Positions 27,852-35,185 of a DNA stretch of 64,000 nt are shown here, in pieces. The stretch's first letter is position 1, and the number at the start of each line of letters is the position of its first letter. The notes under the pieces are model-generated. The model had not been told where the DNA came from, ran no database searches, and was given only the letters and a program-made list of their open reading frames with translations. Made by a program: the position numbers and the translations under genes. Location of the stretch: the NCBI RefSeq assembly GCF_017581925.1, contig NZ_JAGEVG010000012.1, forward strand, positions 62,001-126,000. The letters are read 5' to 3'. Source of the DNA: Gelidibacter pelagius. GTDB taxonomy: Bacteria; Bacteroidota; Bacteroidia; Flavobacteriales; Flavobacteriaceae.

Positions 27852-28382
27852 ATGAATATAAAATGCATTTCTTTTTTGATGTTCTTTTTCGTGTCTCTTG
27901 TAGGGCATTCTCAAAAGAATATTTTTGAAGTAGCCCGTTCTGGCTCAGTAAATGAAATAAAGGCTTTGATGGCGATTAATGCGGATACGATCAATGCAGT
28001 TGAAGGTTCAGGTTATTTGCCTTTAACCTTAGCCTGTTATAATGGAAACAAGGAAGTTGCTCTTTTTTTAGTGAATCATGTCAAGGATATTAACGGTACG
28101 AGTAAGATGGGTACACCATTAATGGCAGCCGTTTTTAAGGATGATGTTGCTGTTGTGAAAGCCCTGTTGACTATGAAAGCAAATCCTAATTTGGCGGATG
28201 GCAATGGAACAACCGCGTTGCATTATGCTATTATGAGCAGGAATGAAGCTGTTATAAAGCTATTGGTTGATGCTAATGCAGATGTGGCTTTTAAGGATAA
28301 ACGAGGAAACTCTGCTTTAGACTATGGCAAAATGACTCAAAACCAAACTATTATTAATCTATTAGAAAAGAATAAAATATGA
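27852..28382 (+). CDS. Secreted ankyrin-repeat protein
   Basis: 176 residues. Signal peptide MNIKCISFLMFFFVSLVGHSQ, then about five ankyrin repeats: VARSGSVNEIKALMAINAD, LPLTLACYNGNKEVALFLV, TPLMAAVFKDDVAVVKALL, TALHYAIMSRNEAVIKLLV and SALDYGKMTQNQTIINLL. Likely periplasmic protein binding. Its last 4 nt (ATGA) overlap the start of the DOMON/T9SS gene, so the two are translationally coupled and probably work together. In other bacteria periplasmic ankyrin proteins accompany catalases; here the partner is a DOMON protein, which suggests a redox- or heme-linked role by inference. Confidence 0.85.
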   Translation: MNIKCISFLMFFFVSLVGHSQKNIFEVARSGSVNEIKALMAINADTINAVEGSGYLPLTLACYNGNKEVALFLVNHVKDINGTSKMGTPLMAAVFKDDVAVVKALLTMKANPNLADGNGTTALHYAIMSRNEAVIKLLVDANADVAFKDKRGNSALDYGKMTQNQTIINLLEKNKI

Positions 28383-29158
28383 AAAAAACTACTTTGGCCT
28401 TTTTAGGTGTTTTATTAACTTCATTTGCTTTTGCTCAAACCTATTCTACGGGGGCAATGGAGCTTCACAATGCAGATGGTATGGTTTTTACCGCAAAAGT
28501 GGACGTTACCAGCACTTTGGTAACTTTGACTCTTAACGGTCCAGATGATCGTTATTTGGGGTTCGGATTTGGTCTTCAAACAATGGCCTCCGGTGGAGAT
28601 GTTATACTTTTTTATGATGATGTCAATACGCCTGCAGAAGACTTTCAGTTGTCTGATAGAAAATTCTTAGGTACTGGACAGGTACCTGAAATTGATGTCA
28701 ATCAAGATTGGACCTTGGTGTCAAACACACTCGAAGATGGTCAGCGTACTGTGGTAGGCACGAGAGTTTTAGATACAGGGCATGATGACGATTATGTATT
28801 CTCTACTTCTGATAGTTCTTTGAATTTTACTTGGGCAATTGGTAGCAGTTATGCACTTGACCGTCACAGTGCAAGAGGTGGTTCTATGCAATCTTTAACC
28901 TTAAGTCAAGATGAGGCCGCATTAAGTGATTTTACCATGACGCCTAATCCGGGACGCTCTAAATTTGAATTGCGACTTCCTATTGGGGTCAGCAATGTGA
29001 AGCTGCAAGTTTATGATGTTTTAGGTAAAAATATTTTATCCAAATCAGTGAATACACTATCAACTACGGTTGATGTTTCAAAATGGAACAACGGAGTGTA
29101 TTTGGTTAGAGTAACGTCAGACAATGGTTCACAAACCAAACGTTTTGTAAAACAATAA
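28379..29158 (+). CDS. DOMON-like domain protein with T9SS type A sorting domain
   Basis: 259 residues. Signal MKKTTLAFLGVLLTSFAFA; then a beta-sandwich resembling DOMON (about 25-175): YLGFGFGLQ, DWTLVSNT, RTVVGTRVLDTGHDDDYVF and FTWAIGSSYALDRH. DOMON domains bind heme or sugars; potential ligand residues such as Met and His are present but not proven. The C-terminal ~75 residues (TMTPNPGRSKFEL to LVRVTSDNGSQTKRFVK) are a type A sorting domain, so the protein crosses the outer membrane by the type IX system. Coupled to the ankyrin gene by a 4-nt overlap; ends in a terminator. Confidence 0.78.
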   Translation: MKKTTLAFLGVLLTSFAFAQTYSTGAMELHNADGMVFTAKVDVTSTLVTLTLNGPDDRYLGFGFGLQTMASGGDVILFYDDVNTPAEDFQLSDRKFLGTGQVPEIDVNQDWTLVSNTLEDGQRTVVGTRVLDTGHDDDYVFSTSDSSLNFTWAIGSSYALDRHSARGGSMQSLTLSQDEAALSDFTMTPNPGRSKFELRLPIGVSNVKLQVYDVLGKNILSKSVNTLSTTVDVSKWNNGVYLVRVTSDNGSQTKRFVKQ

Positions 29159-29181
29159 AATTGTAAAGAAATATATCAAAG

Positions 29182-29210
29182 ACCATCAACACTAACATTG
29201 ATGGTTTTTT
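29182..29210 (+). terminator. Terminator of the ankyrin-DOMON operon
   Basis: ACCATCAA/TTGATGGT (8 bp, 8-nt loop) followed by a T-run that touches the stop codon of the convergent DUF3307 gene. Confidence 0.78.
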
Positions 29211-29923
29211 TATGAAATTAAGGGAACACTTACCAAATACAGAAGTCCAACTAATATGGCGATCCCAAAACTGATCAGGGTTCCAATTAAAATATATTCT
29301 GTCAACTTGCGCTCTTTTGATTCTCTAAGATCACCAAATCTGAATACTGATTTTGCCGTAATCAAAAATCCTACAGCTTCCCAATGGTCTAAAATCACAA
29401 AGACAAATACTAAGACACGTTCCAGAATCCCGATATACTTTCCAGCATCCTTAAGAGATTCATTGCCTTCAATAATCTTTGAAATATTCCATTTTAAAAA
29501 GATGGTCTTCATAATGATAGAGACGGGAATGGTCAAGAATAATACGGAGGTAAGGAGTAGGAGTGTATGATCTGTCAGTAGATGATCTAAGCCCGCATCC
29601 TTGGCTATAAATAACCAATAGACCAGCAAAATAATCAGAAAGTGCAGGAACTGGTCTATAAAGAATAGTAGTCGTTTTGTTTTCTTGGTTTGAAGCTTCA
29701 GTTTTAAGGCATCAATAACAAAATGTGACACCCCGATGATTAATATTAATGGCCATTTTGAAACATCCCAAAGAATAACGAACAATAAAACAATATGAAT
29801 AAAAACATGCAGGTATAGCTTTGGAGACCTCAATGTTTTCTTTTCCTTTTCTTTTATCCAAGATGTCGGTTGAAGGAAAAAATCTCCAATAAGATGTGCG
29901 AGTATGAGTTTTATGAGTATCAT
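29210..29923 (-). CDS. DUF3307 membrane protein
   Basis: 237 residues starting MILIKLILAHLIGDFFLQP, the signature opening of DUF3307. About six hydrophobic segments (for example LYLHVFIHIVLLFVILW, LILIIGVSHFVIDALKL and FLHFLIILLVYWLF) suggest an inner-membrane protein. A longer frame reaches 30109, but it runs through the satD coding sequence and lacks family similarity. The true ATG overlaps the satD stop by 4 nt (ATGA), so the pair is coupled. Function is unknown; the SatD-DUF3307 association is recurrent in bacteria. Confidence 0.85.
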   Translation of the reverse strand: MILIKLILAHLIGDFFLQPTSWIKEKEKKTLRSPKLYLHVFIHIVLLFVILWDVSKWPLILIIGVSHFVIDALKLKLQTKKTKRLLFFIDQFLHFLIILLVYWLFIAKDAGLDHLLTDHTLLLLTSVLFLTIPVSIIMKTIFLKWNISKIIEGNESLKDAGKYIGILERVLVFVFVILDHWEAVGFLITAKSVFRFGDLRESKERKLTEYILIGTLISFGIAILVGLLYLVSVPLIS

Positions 29924-30537
29924 GCCTGTAATTGTATTATTTTTTGGCGGTAGTGGTGTTCCAACTGCATAATAAGTTCTAAATGGGCGCGTTTTTGTCT
30001 GCTGCTCACCGCATTTTGATTGATGCCTATAAGTTTGCCAAGTTCTTCTTGTAAGGCATTTGGTTGCTCTATATATAATTTTACAATTTCTGCCGAATTC
30101 GTTGTCCATTGATCCATTATGGTCAAAGCCAATTTAAAGTAGAGATTGAGTTCTTGATTCAATTGTTCGTTAGTGGTTTTGATCTTGAGATTGACTTTTT
30201 CTTTTTTCAAGGTTTCTAAAGTTTCACCCGAAAATTGAAAAGCCTCCCCATTGGATTCCACAACAGTTTTACCGGTAAATGATTTTTCTCCAATACCTAT
30301 GGCAATACGTACGTCCAAGCCTTTGATGGTTTTGATGCAGGCCTTAATGTATAGGGCTGCTTTTAGACTTTCAGTAATATTTTCCAACTCCAATTGAAAG
30401 CTATCCCCTCTATAGATTTCCCATTGGGAAGGGTTTTGCGTACATACGGTTAACGCTTCTTTTAAAGTGGAAAGCCATACCTCAGGATTTTTGATGGATC
30501 GCGATTTGATGATATCTCCTGTCAATATACTGGTCAT
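29920..30537 (-). CDS. SatD family protein with C-terminal HTH
   Basis: 205 residues. MTSILTGDIIKSR at the start and IGIGEKSFTGKTVVESNGEAFQFSGE (in two parts near 83-105) are typical of the SatD family, named after a Streptococcus mutans acid-tolerance gene. The C-terminus, LGKLIGINQNAVSSRQKRAHLELI near 168-190, looks like a sigma-region-4-type helix-turn-helix, so DNA binding is plausible. An ordered array of TTATCA/TGATAA half-sites lies in the 135 nt upstream, which suggests autoregulation. Coupled to DUF3307. Confidence 0.8.
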   Translation of the reverse strand: MTSILTGDIIKSRSIKNPEVWLSTLKEALTVCTQNPSQWEIYRGDSFQLELENITESLKAALYIKACIKTIKGLDVRIAIGIGEKSFTGKTVVESNGEAFQFSGETLETLKKEKVNLKIKTTNEQLNQELNLYFKLALTIMDQWTTNSAEIVKLYIEQPNALQEELGKLIGINQNAVSSRQKRAHLELIMQLEHHYRQKIIQLQA

Positions 30538-30560
30538 AAAAGGTATTTAATGAGTTTAGA

Positions 30561-30622
30561 TTATCAATTCATTATGTGATAATGACAATTATCACATATT
30601 AAGTTGATAAATTCAATTATCA
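30561..30622. promoter_or_regulatory. Operator-like array of alternating TTATCA/TGATAA half-sites
   Basis: Half-sites start at 30561 (TTATCA), 30577 (TGATAA), 30589 (TTATCA), 30605 (TGATAA) and 30617 (TTATCA). Distances alternate 16, 12, 16, 12, giving a 28-bp super-period. The central pair forms a perfect 11-bp inverted repeat TATGTGATAAT-gaca-ATTATCACATA at 30573-30598. It lies just upstream of the satD start on the minus strand. Confidence 0.7.
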
Positions 30623-30671
30623 TCTTATTAAATGATATTCAAATATATCGCTTATATACGAGATAAACAAG

Positions 30672-31226
30672 TTACGGAATAGCAACCTTAACTTTATAAG
30701 CTTCTAAAATATGCAAATAGTCATTCGGTGAAAAGTCTTTCTCTTTAAATTCCTTTCGTCTCAAGCGTTTCATATCATTCCGTTTTAAACATTTTAAAAA
30801 CCGCCTGACTTCCTGTTTATCGTTGATGATCAATCCTGGAACTTCAACAGAATTTCCATCATCATCCTTTGCAACCATCGTAAAGTAAGAAGAGTTGCAA
30901 TGTTTTATTTCGCCAGTTCTAATATTTTCGGCTTCCACACGAATGCCGACCACCATTGATGTATTGCCCACATAATTAATAGAAGCCTTCATGGTCACCA
31001 ATTCGCCTATCTCAATCGGATTCAAGAAATCGACCGTATCTACAGATGCGGTAACACAATAAGTTTTAGAGTGTTTTGAAGCGCAGGCAAACGCAATCTG
31101 GTCCATTAAATTGAGAATATAACCGCCGTGAATTTTTCCATTAAAGTTCGAATTTGACGGCAGCATCAATTCGGAAATTAAAATCCTTGAGTCATCTATT
31201 TTTTTAAATTTTGTTTCGTCTTGCAT
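30672..31226 (-). CDS. Acyl-CoA thioesterase, hotdog fold
   Basis: 184 residues from the ATG at 31226, one base after the rmuC stop (MQDETKFKKIDDSRILISEL). The hotdog core has the family motif FNGKIHGGYILNLMDQIAFACASKHS with the HGG turn and catalytic Asp near 46, then TASVDTVDFLNPIEIGE. This matches YciA/BFIT-like acyl-CoA hydrolases, which release free acids from CoA. A longer start would overlap the rmuC end. It likely shares the rmuC transcript. Confidence 0.88.
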   Translation of the reverse strand: MQDETKFKKIDDSRILISELMLPSNSNFNGKIHGGYILNLMDQIAFACASKHSKTYCVTASVDTVDFLNPIEIGELVTMKASINYVGNTSMVVGIRVEAENIRTGEIKHCNSSYFTMVAKDDDGNSVEVPGLIINDKQEVRRFLKCLKRNDMKRLRRKEFKEKDFSPNDYLHILEAYKVKVAIP

Positions 31227-31227
31227 A

Positions 31228-32613
31228 TTATTCGTCATCAATGGCACGTTTTAATAGTTTTTCGTTTTGTTGTTTACTGGCTTTAGCGCCAAGTGTTTTA
31301 AGGGTTTCCACGCGTTTGATCAAATTTCCTTTCCCGGTTAATTTGACCATCGCACTGTCATAAGATTTTTGCACGGTTCCTATTTGATTCCCAACCTTGA
31401 CCAATTCTTCCGTTAAGTTAACAAAAGAGTCATATAACCGGCCTGCGTGGGTGGCTATTGCAATGGCATTTGCCTTTTGCTTCTCGTTTTGCCACATGCT
31501 GTCAATAGTTTTTAAAACGGCAAGGAGCGTGGTAGGGGTGACAATAATAATATTTTTATCAAACGCATCGCTGTACAAGGCTGGATATTCCATAGAGGCG
31601 ATGGCAAAAGCAGATTCTATTGGGATGAACAACAATACAAAATCCGGACTTTCCATGTCGTAGAGTTGGTGGTATTTTTTTTCTCCCAATTCACTGACAC
31701 GTTTTCTAACCGAAATTAAATGGTTTTTCAAATGTGTAGAGCGTTCTGATTCGTCAACTTCGTTGATATACCTCTCGTAAGCCACTAAAGATACTTTTGA
31801 ATCGACAATCATTTTCTTGTCCCCGGGCAAAGAAATGACCACATCTGGCAGTACGCGTTTGCCATCTTCAGTAGTAAAACTTTGTTGAACAAAATACTCG
31901 CTGTCTTTTTGAAGTCCGCTGCGTTCCAAAATCCGTTCCAATACCAATTCCCCCCAATTTCCCTGCATTTTAGTATCACCTTTCAAGGCTTTGGTCAAAT
32001 TGGTGGTCTCTTTGCTCATTTGTTCATTGAGCTCTTTTAAGCCGATAATCTGACGACGCAAATCGGCGCTTCTGGTGATGTCTTCCTTATTGGTTTCTTC
32101 CACACGTTTTTCAAAATGTTGAATTTTTTCGTGTAAAGGTTTTAAGATGGCGTCTATATTCTCTTTATTTTGTGTGGTAAATTTAGTCGATTTTTCATCA
32201 AGGATTTTGTTGGCTAAATTTTCAAATTCAATGGTGAATTTTTCCTGTAACTTTTCTACTTCAGCTTTTTGTTCTTGATTTTTCGTGAATAGATTTTCGA
32301 AATCGGCATTTTTTCGCGTCAATTCAGTGTTTAGGAATTCCTTCTCACTGCGGATAAACTCACGATCTGTTTCAATTTTGGCCAAGGAGTCTTTAAGTGA
32401 ACTGAGTTGGGCTTGATTATTTTGTTCAATTTTTTGAATCTCCAAATCATGCTGCATTCTTGAATCAAGAAGTTGCTGCTGAAGATTCAAAATGCGTTCT
32501 TCAAGCGTACTTTGTTCGCCCTTATTTGTGAGTTTAGTGATAGTAATACCAATATAGGCACCAATTCCGCCAGAAATAAGAATGGAAATAATAAGGATAA
32601 TGCTGTCGTTCAT
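31228..32613 (-). CDS. rmuC: DNA recombination protein RmuC family
   Basis: 461 residues from the ATG at 32613. An N-terminal transmembrane helix (about 2-22), a long coiled coil (about 35-170, for example QQQLLDSRMQHDLEIQKIEQ) and the RmuC nuclease-like core follow: MQGNWGELVLERILERSGL, DVVISLPGDKKMIVDSKVSL and VLLFIPIESAFA. The family limits inversions and is PD-(D/E)XK-like. A perfect -7 box overlaps the start of the longer frame (32634), which rules that start out. Confidence 0.9.
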   Translation of the reverse strand: MNDSIILIISILISGGIGAYIGITITKLTNKGEQSTLEERILNLQQQLLDSRMQHDLEIQKIEQNNQAQLSSLKDSLAKIETDREFIRSEKEFLNTELTRKNADFENLFTKNQEQKAEVEKLQEKFTIEFENLANKILDEKSTKFTTQNKENIDAILKPLHEKIQHFEKRVEETNKEDITRSADLRRQIIGLKELNEQMSKETTNLTKALKGDTKMQGNWGELVLERILERSGLQKDSEYFVQQSFTTEDGKRVLPDVVISLPGDKKMIVDSKVSLVAYERYINEVDESERSTHLKNHLISVRKRVSELGEKKYHQLYDMESPDFVLLFIPIESAFAIASMEYPALYSDAFDKNIIIVTPTTLLAVLKTIDSMWQNEKQKANAIAIATHAGRLYDSFVNLTEELVKVGNQIGTVQKSYDSAMVKLTGKGNLIKRVETLKTLGAKASKQQNEKLLKRAIDDE

Positions 32614-32631
32614 TTCAAAAATGGGTTTGAT

Positions 32632-32639
32632 CAAAGATA
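32632..32639 (-). promoter_or_regulatory. -7 promoter element of rmuC
   Basis: Minus-strand TATCTTTG, a perfect TAnnTTTG. The -33 region would fall inside heptad array B, where no TTG is found. Confidence 0.5.
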
Positions 32640-32653
32640 GATTTTTTTTCGAA

Positions 32654-32730
32654 AGAAGATGGAAGAAAGAAGTTGGAAGCTCGGAGCGGGAAGCGGGGAG
32701 TTGGAAGGATTAAGTGGGGAGCACGAAGTT
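32654..32730. repeat. Heptad array B (11 units)
   Basis: Consecutive 7-nt units: AGAAGAT, GGAAGAA, AGAAGTT, GGAAGCT, CGGAGCG, GGAAGCG, GGGAGTT, GGAAGGA, TTAAGTG, GGGAGCA, CGAAGTT. The core is GAAG/GGAG at fixed phase. It begins 14 nt above the rmuC -7 box. Confidence 0.75.
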
Positions 32731-32781
32731 AAAAACTACAATTTCAGATTTGTCAATTAATATAATAAAGTGAATACTGAG

Positions 32782-32819
32782 ACTGCCAACTGAAGACTGA
32801 AAACTGCCAACTGAAGACT
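32782..32819. repeat. Heptad array C with 21-nt direct repeat
   Basis: Units ACTGCCA, ACTGAAG, ACTGAAA, ACTGCCA, ACTGAAG, then ACT. A 17-nt stretch recurs exactly at a 21-nt distance (three heptads). The array runs into the stop codon of the ABC ATPase gene. Confidence 0.8.
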
Positions 32820-33612
32820 ATTTTCTAACTCTAAATGTTCCCGTGTTTTCATCAAAAGAGATCAGATCTTTAGGGAATAAGCTGTTAAAAGTACCTTTGG
32901 AAATGAGCTGGCATGGTGGGCCAGATATGACTTCGTTTTCGCTCATCACAATCATATTATCGCATAGTTGAATGGCCAAGTCTATTTCATGAGAAGAGAA
33001 TAAAATAGTTTTCCCGGTGTCTTTCGTTAATTTTTGAAGCAGTTTTAAAATATAGGCCTTATGGTACATATCAAGATGGGTGGTTGGCTCATCCAAAATG
33101 ATCAAATCGGTATCTTGGGCCAAAGCACGTGCAATCATTACTTTTTGCAACTGCCCATCACTTAATTCGAAGCATTTTTTAGTTTTGAGAGCTTCAATAT
33201 TGGTTTGAACCAATGCTTTATTGGTGATGGCAATATCTTCCTGAGATAAACTCCCCATCCAATTGGTATATGGTTGCCGTCCTAAAGCAACCAATTCAAA
33301 AACGGAGAGGTTTTTTGAAGCAATCAGCTCTGTCAGTACTAGACTTAATTGTTTTGCCAAATCAATCGGTTCATAATCCAAAACCGCTTTGGAATTGATA
33401 TAAACCTCACCCGATAAAGGTTTTTGCACATTGGTCAAAGTCCGTAAAAGCGTTGATTTCCCGATGCCGTTGGCCCCCACTAAACCAACCAGCTGCCCTT
33501 TTTCTAAACTAATATTGATGGAATCCGCTATAATAGTTGCTCCTTTTTTGGAAGCGTAACCAATGGATAGGTTTTTGGTTTCGAGGACGATATGTGGTGG
33601 TGTTTTAGTCAC
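32818..33612 (-). CDS. btuD: ABC transporter ATPase for cobalamin (BtuD-like)
   Basis: 264 residues. Walker A GANGIGKST near 42, Q-loop region, signature variant LSDGQLQKVMIARAL near 147, Walker B LIILDEPTTHLD near 168 and switch His in LFSSHEIDLA. Similarity is to FecE/BtuD ATPases for iron-chelate and B12 import. The substrate is inferred as B12 because btuC and btuF lie upstream on the same strand and the divergent unit has a cobalamin riboswitch. A 504-nt gap full of short repeats separates it from btuC, so it may use its own promoter. Confidence 0.82.
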   Translation of the reverse strand: MTKTPPHIVLETKNLSIGYASKKGATIIADSINISLEKGQLVGLVGANGIGKSTLLRTLTNVQKPLSGEVYINSKAVLDYEPIDLAKQLSLVLTELIASKNLSVFELVALGRQPYTNWMGSLSQEDIAITNKALVQTNIEALKTKKCFELSDGQLQKVMIARALAQDTDLIILDEPTTHLDMYHKAYILKLLQKLTKDTGKTILFSSHEIDLAIQLCDNMIVMSENEVISGPPCQLISKGTFNSLFPKDLISFDENTGTFRVRK

Positions 33613-33652
33613 GCTATTAAATGATGAAATTACTATGAGACGTTAAGATTTG

Positions 33653-33701
33653 TCTGTTATCTGTTATCTGTTGTCTGTTGTCTGTTTTCTATTGTCTGTG
33701 C
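33653..33701. repeat. Heptad array D (7 units)
   Basis: Units TCTGTTA, TCTGTTA, TCTGTTG, TCTGTTG, TCTGTTT, TCTATTG, TCTGTGC. It lies 41 nt upstream of the btuD start codon. Confidence 0.8.
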
Positions 33702-33784
33702 TGTCTGTATAAAATTTCTATATTCTATATTCGAAATTGGATAGTCAAAATTACTGCCCTCCACATTATGAATTTTCAAGATGT

Positions 33785-33847
33785 CGCCCCTTTGGCGCTT
33801 GATTTTATAAGTTATATCCTATTACAGAGATATCATCCCTCAGGGAT
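33785..33847. repeat. Paired short hairpins (REP-like)
   Basis: CGCC-ccttt-GGCG at 33785-33797 and ATCCCT-c-AGGGAT at 33835-33847, about 40 nt apart, in an otherwise AT-rich gap. The layout recalls bacterial REP doublets. No transposase is nearby. Confidence 0.4.
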
Positions 33848-34002
33848 TTCTTTAGATCTATTGACGTCAAAAACTTATAAATCTGTCAGTTATCTGTTTT
33901 TGTTGTGTAGTCAGTTTTAACTTTGTGCGTTAGCTGTTTAAAACTTCTCTATCTTTTATTCGAAATTGGTTATAAGATAATCACAATTATTATTTTTCTC
34001 TT

Positions 34003-34121
34003 AAACATCTAAACATCTAAACATCTAAACATCTAAACATCTAAACATCTAAACATCTAAACATCTAAACATCTAAACTCATCCCTAATCTCCTAATCCC
34101 CTAATCCTCCATTCTTCTAAA
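34003..34121. repeat. Octamer tandem array (9 perfect copies) and degenerate octamer tail
   Basis: Nine perfect copies of AAACATCT occupy 34003-34074. Four more degenerate octamers follow (TCCCTAAT, CTCCTAAT, CCCCTAAT, CCTCCATT from 34082), reaching the stop codon of btuC. This is the only perfect multi-copy microsatellite in the window and the only 8-nt period. Confidence 0.92.
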
Positions 34122-35127
34122 ACAACATCTTCCGCTTTCTCACCAACAACCAAATCACCACCGGCGCACCCACCAATGAGGTAATGGCATTAATAGGTAG
34201 TGTATAATCGCTTGTTGGCAATTGTGCAATACTATCACAAATAAGCATTACTATGGCACCAAATAAAAATACGGCAGGCAATAGAATTTTATGGTTGGAC
34301 GTATGGAAAATCTGACGGGTCATATGCGGAATGGCCAAACCGATAAAGGCAATTGGTCCTGCAAAAGCCGTAATGGTTCCTGCCAATAAACTGGTGGCAA
34401 TAATGATAATGAGTCTACTCTGTTTCAAGTTCAGCCCCATACTTTTAGCATAATTTTCGCCTAATAATAGGGTGTTCAAGCCTTTTATTGAAACGATGGT
34501 CATCAAAACACCTGTTAGATAGATTAAAAAGAAGATCAAAAGTTCGTTCCACGAAAGGTTGCCAAGACTTCCAAAGCCCCAAAAAATATATTGTTGGAGT
34601 TGTTCTGCGGAACTAAAATAAGAAAGGACACTAACTACGGCAGCGGTGATACTCCCAAACATCAACCCTATAATAAGGATAGCCATAGTGTCGCGTACCC
34701 TTGAAGATACGATCATGACGGCCAAGAGCACTAAAAAACTCCCTAAACTTGCAGCAATCACAACGCTCCATTTGGAGATCAGCAAGGTGGTAAAAATACC
34801 GCCAAAAAAGCCTGAACCCAGAATAACCAATGCAACACCTAAACTTGCTCCGGAACTAATACCCAAAACAAATGGTCCAGCCAACGGATTTCTAAAGAGC
34901 GTTTGCATCAGTAGGCCTGAGATACCTAATCCGGAACCCACCAAAATTGCCGTAAAGGCTTTTGGCAAACGGTAATTTTGAATGATGTAATTATCAGCTT
35001 TACCGATCAGACTATTGAAAATTTCCTTTGTAGTTATGGAGACAGATCCCAAACTAATGTTCACGAAAAAACAGATGATGAGCAGCGCTATCAGTATCAA
35101 GAATGGATATGTATATTTTTTTTCCAT
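34117..35127 (-). CDS. btuC: FecCD-type ABC permease for cobalamin (BtuC-like)
   Basis: 336 residues with about ten transmembrane helices. Family landmarks include IIQNYRLPKAFTAILVGSGLGISG near 47-70, LFRNPLAGPFVLGISSGASLGVA (in two parts near 77-99) and the ATPase-contact loop FAGPIAFIGLAIPHMTR near 257-275. The protein forms the membrane channel with BtuD. It follows btuF by 58 nt; a nearly complete inverted repeat (AGATCTGACAGG / CCTGTCAGATCT at about 35135-35167) lies in the gap and could be a read-through attenuating hairpin. Confidence 0.88.
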   Translation of the reverse strand: MEKKYTYPFLILIALLIICFFVNISLGSVSITTKEIFNSLIGKADNYIIQNYRLPKAFTAILVGSGLGISGLLMQTLFRNPLAGPFVLGISSGASLGVALVILGSGFFGGIFTTLLISKWSVVIAASLGSFLVLLAVMIVSSRVRDTMAILIIGLMFGSITAAVVSVLSYFSSAEQLQQYIFWGFGSLGNLSWNELLIFFLIYLTGVLMTIVSIKGLNTLLLGENYAKSMGLNLKQSRLIIIIATSLLAGTITAFAGPIAFIGLAIPHMTRQIFHTSNHKILLPAVFLFGAIVMLICDSIAQLPTSDYTLPINAITSLVGAPVVIWLLVRKRKMLF

Positions 35128-35134
35128 GTGTTCA

Positions 35135-35167
35135 AGATCTGACAGGTTTCTAAAACCTGTCAGATCT
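35135..35167. repeat. Hairpin between btuF and btuC
   Basis: AGATCTGACAGGTTT and AAACCTGTCAGATCT form a long, perfect inverted repeat around a 3-nt centre in the 58-nt gap. It could attenuate or stabilise the message; it is a REP-like or processing signal. No strong T-run follows on the minus strand. Confidence 0.75.
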
Positions 35168-35185
35168 GAATAATTATTTTATTTT

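Noticed and set aside
29924-30109. N-terminal extension of the DUF3307 frame
   Set aside because: These codons lie within satD on the same strand and have no family similarity; the ATG at 29923 overlaps the satD stop as ATGA.
34003-34074. CRISPR-like repeat
   Set aside because: Eight-nt units without spacers; a microsatellite, not a CRISPR array.
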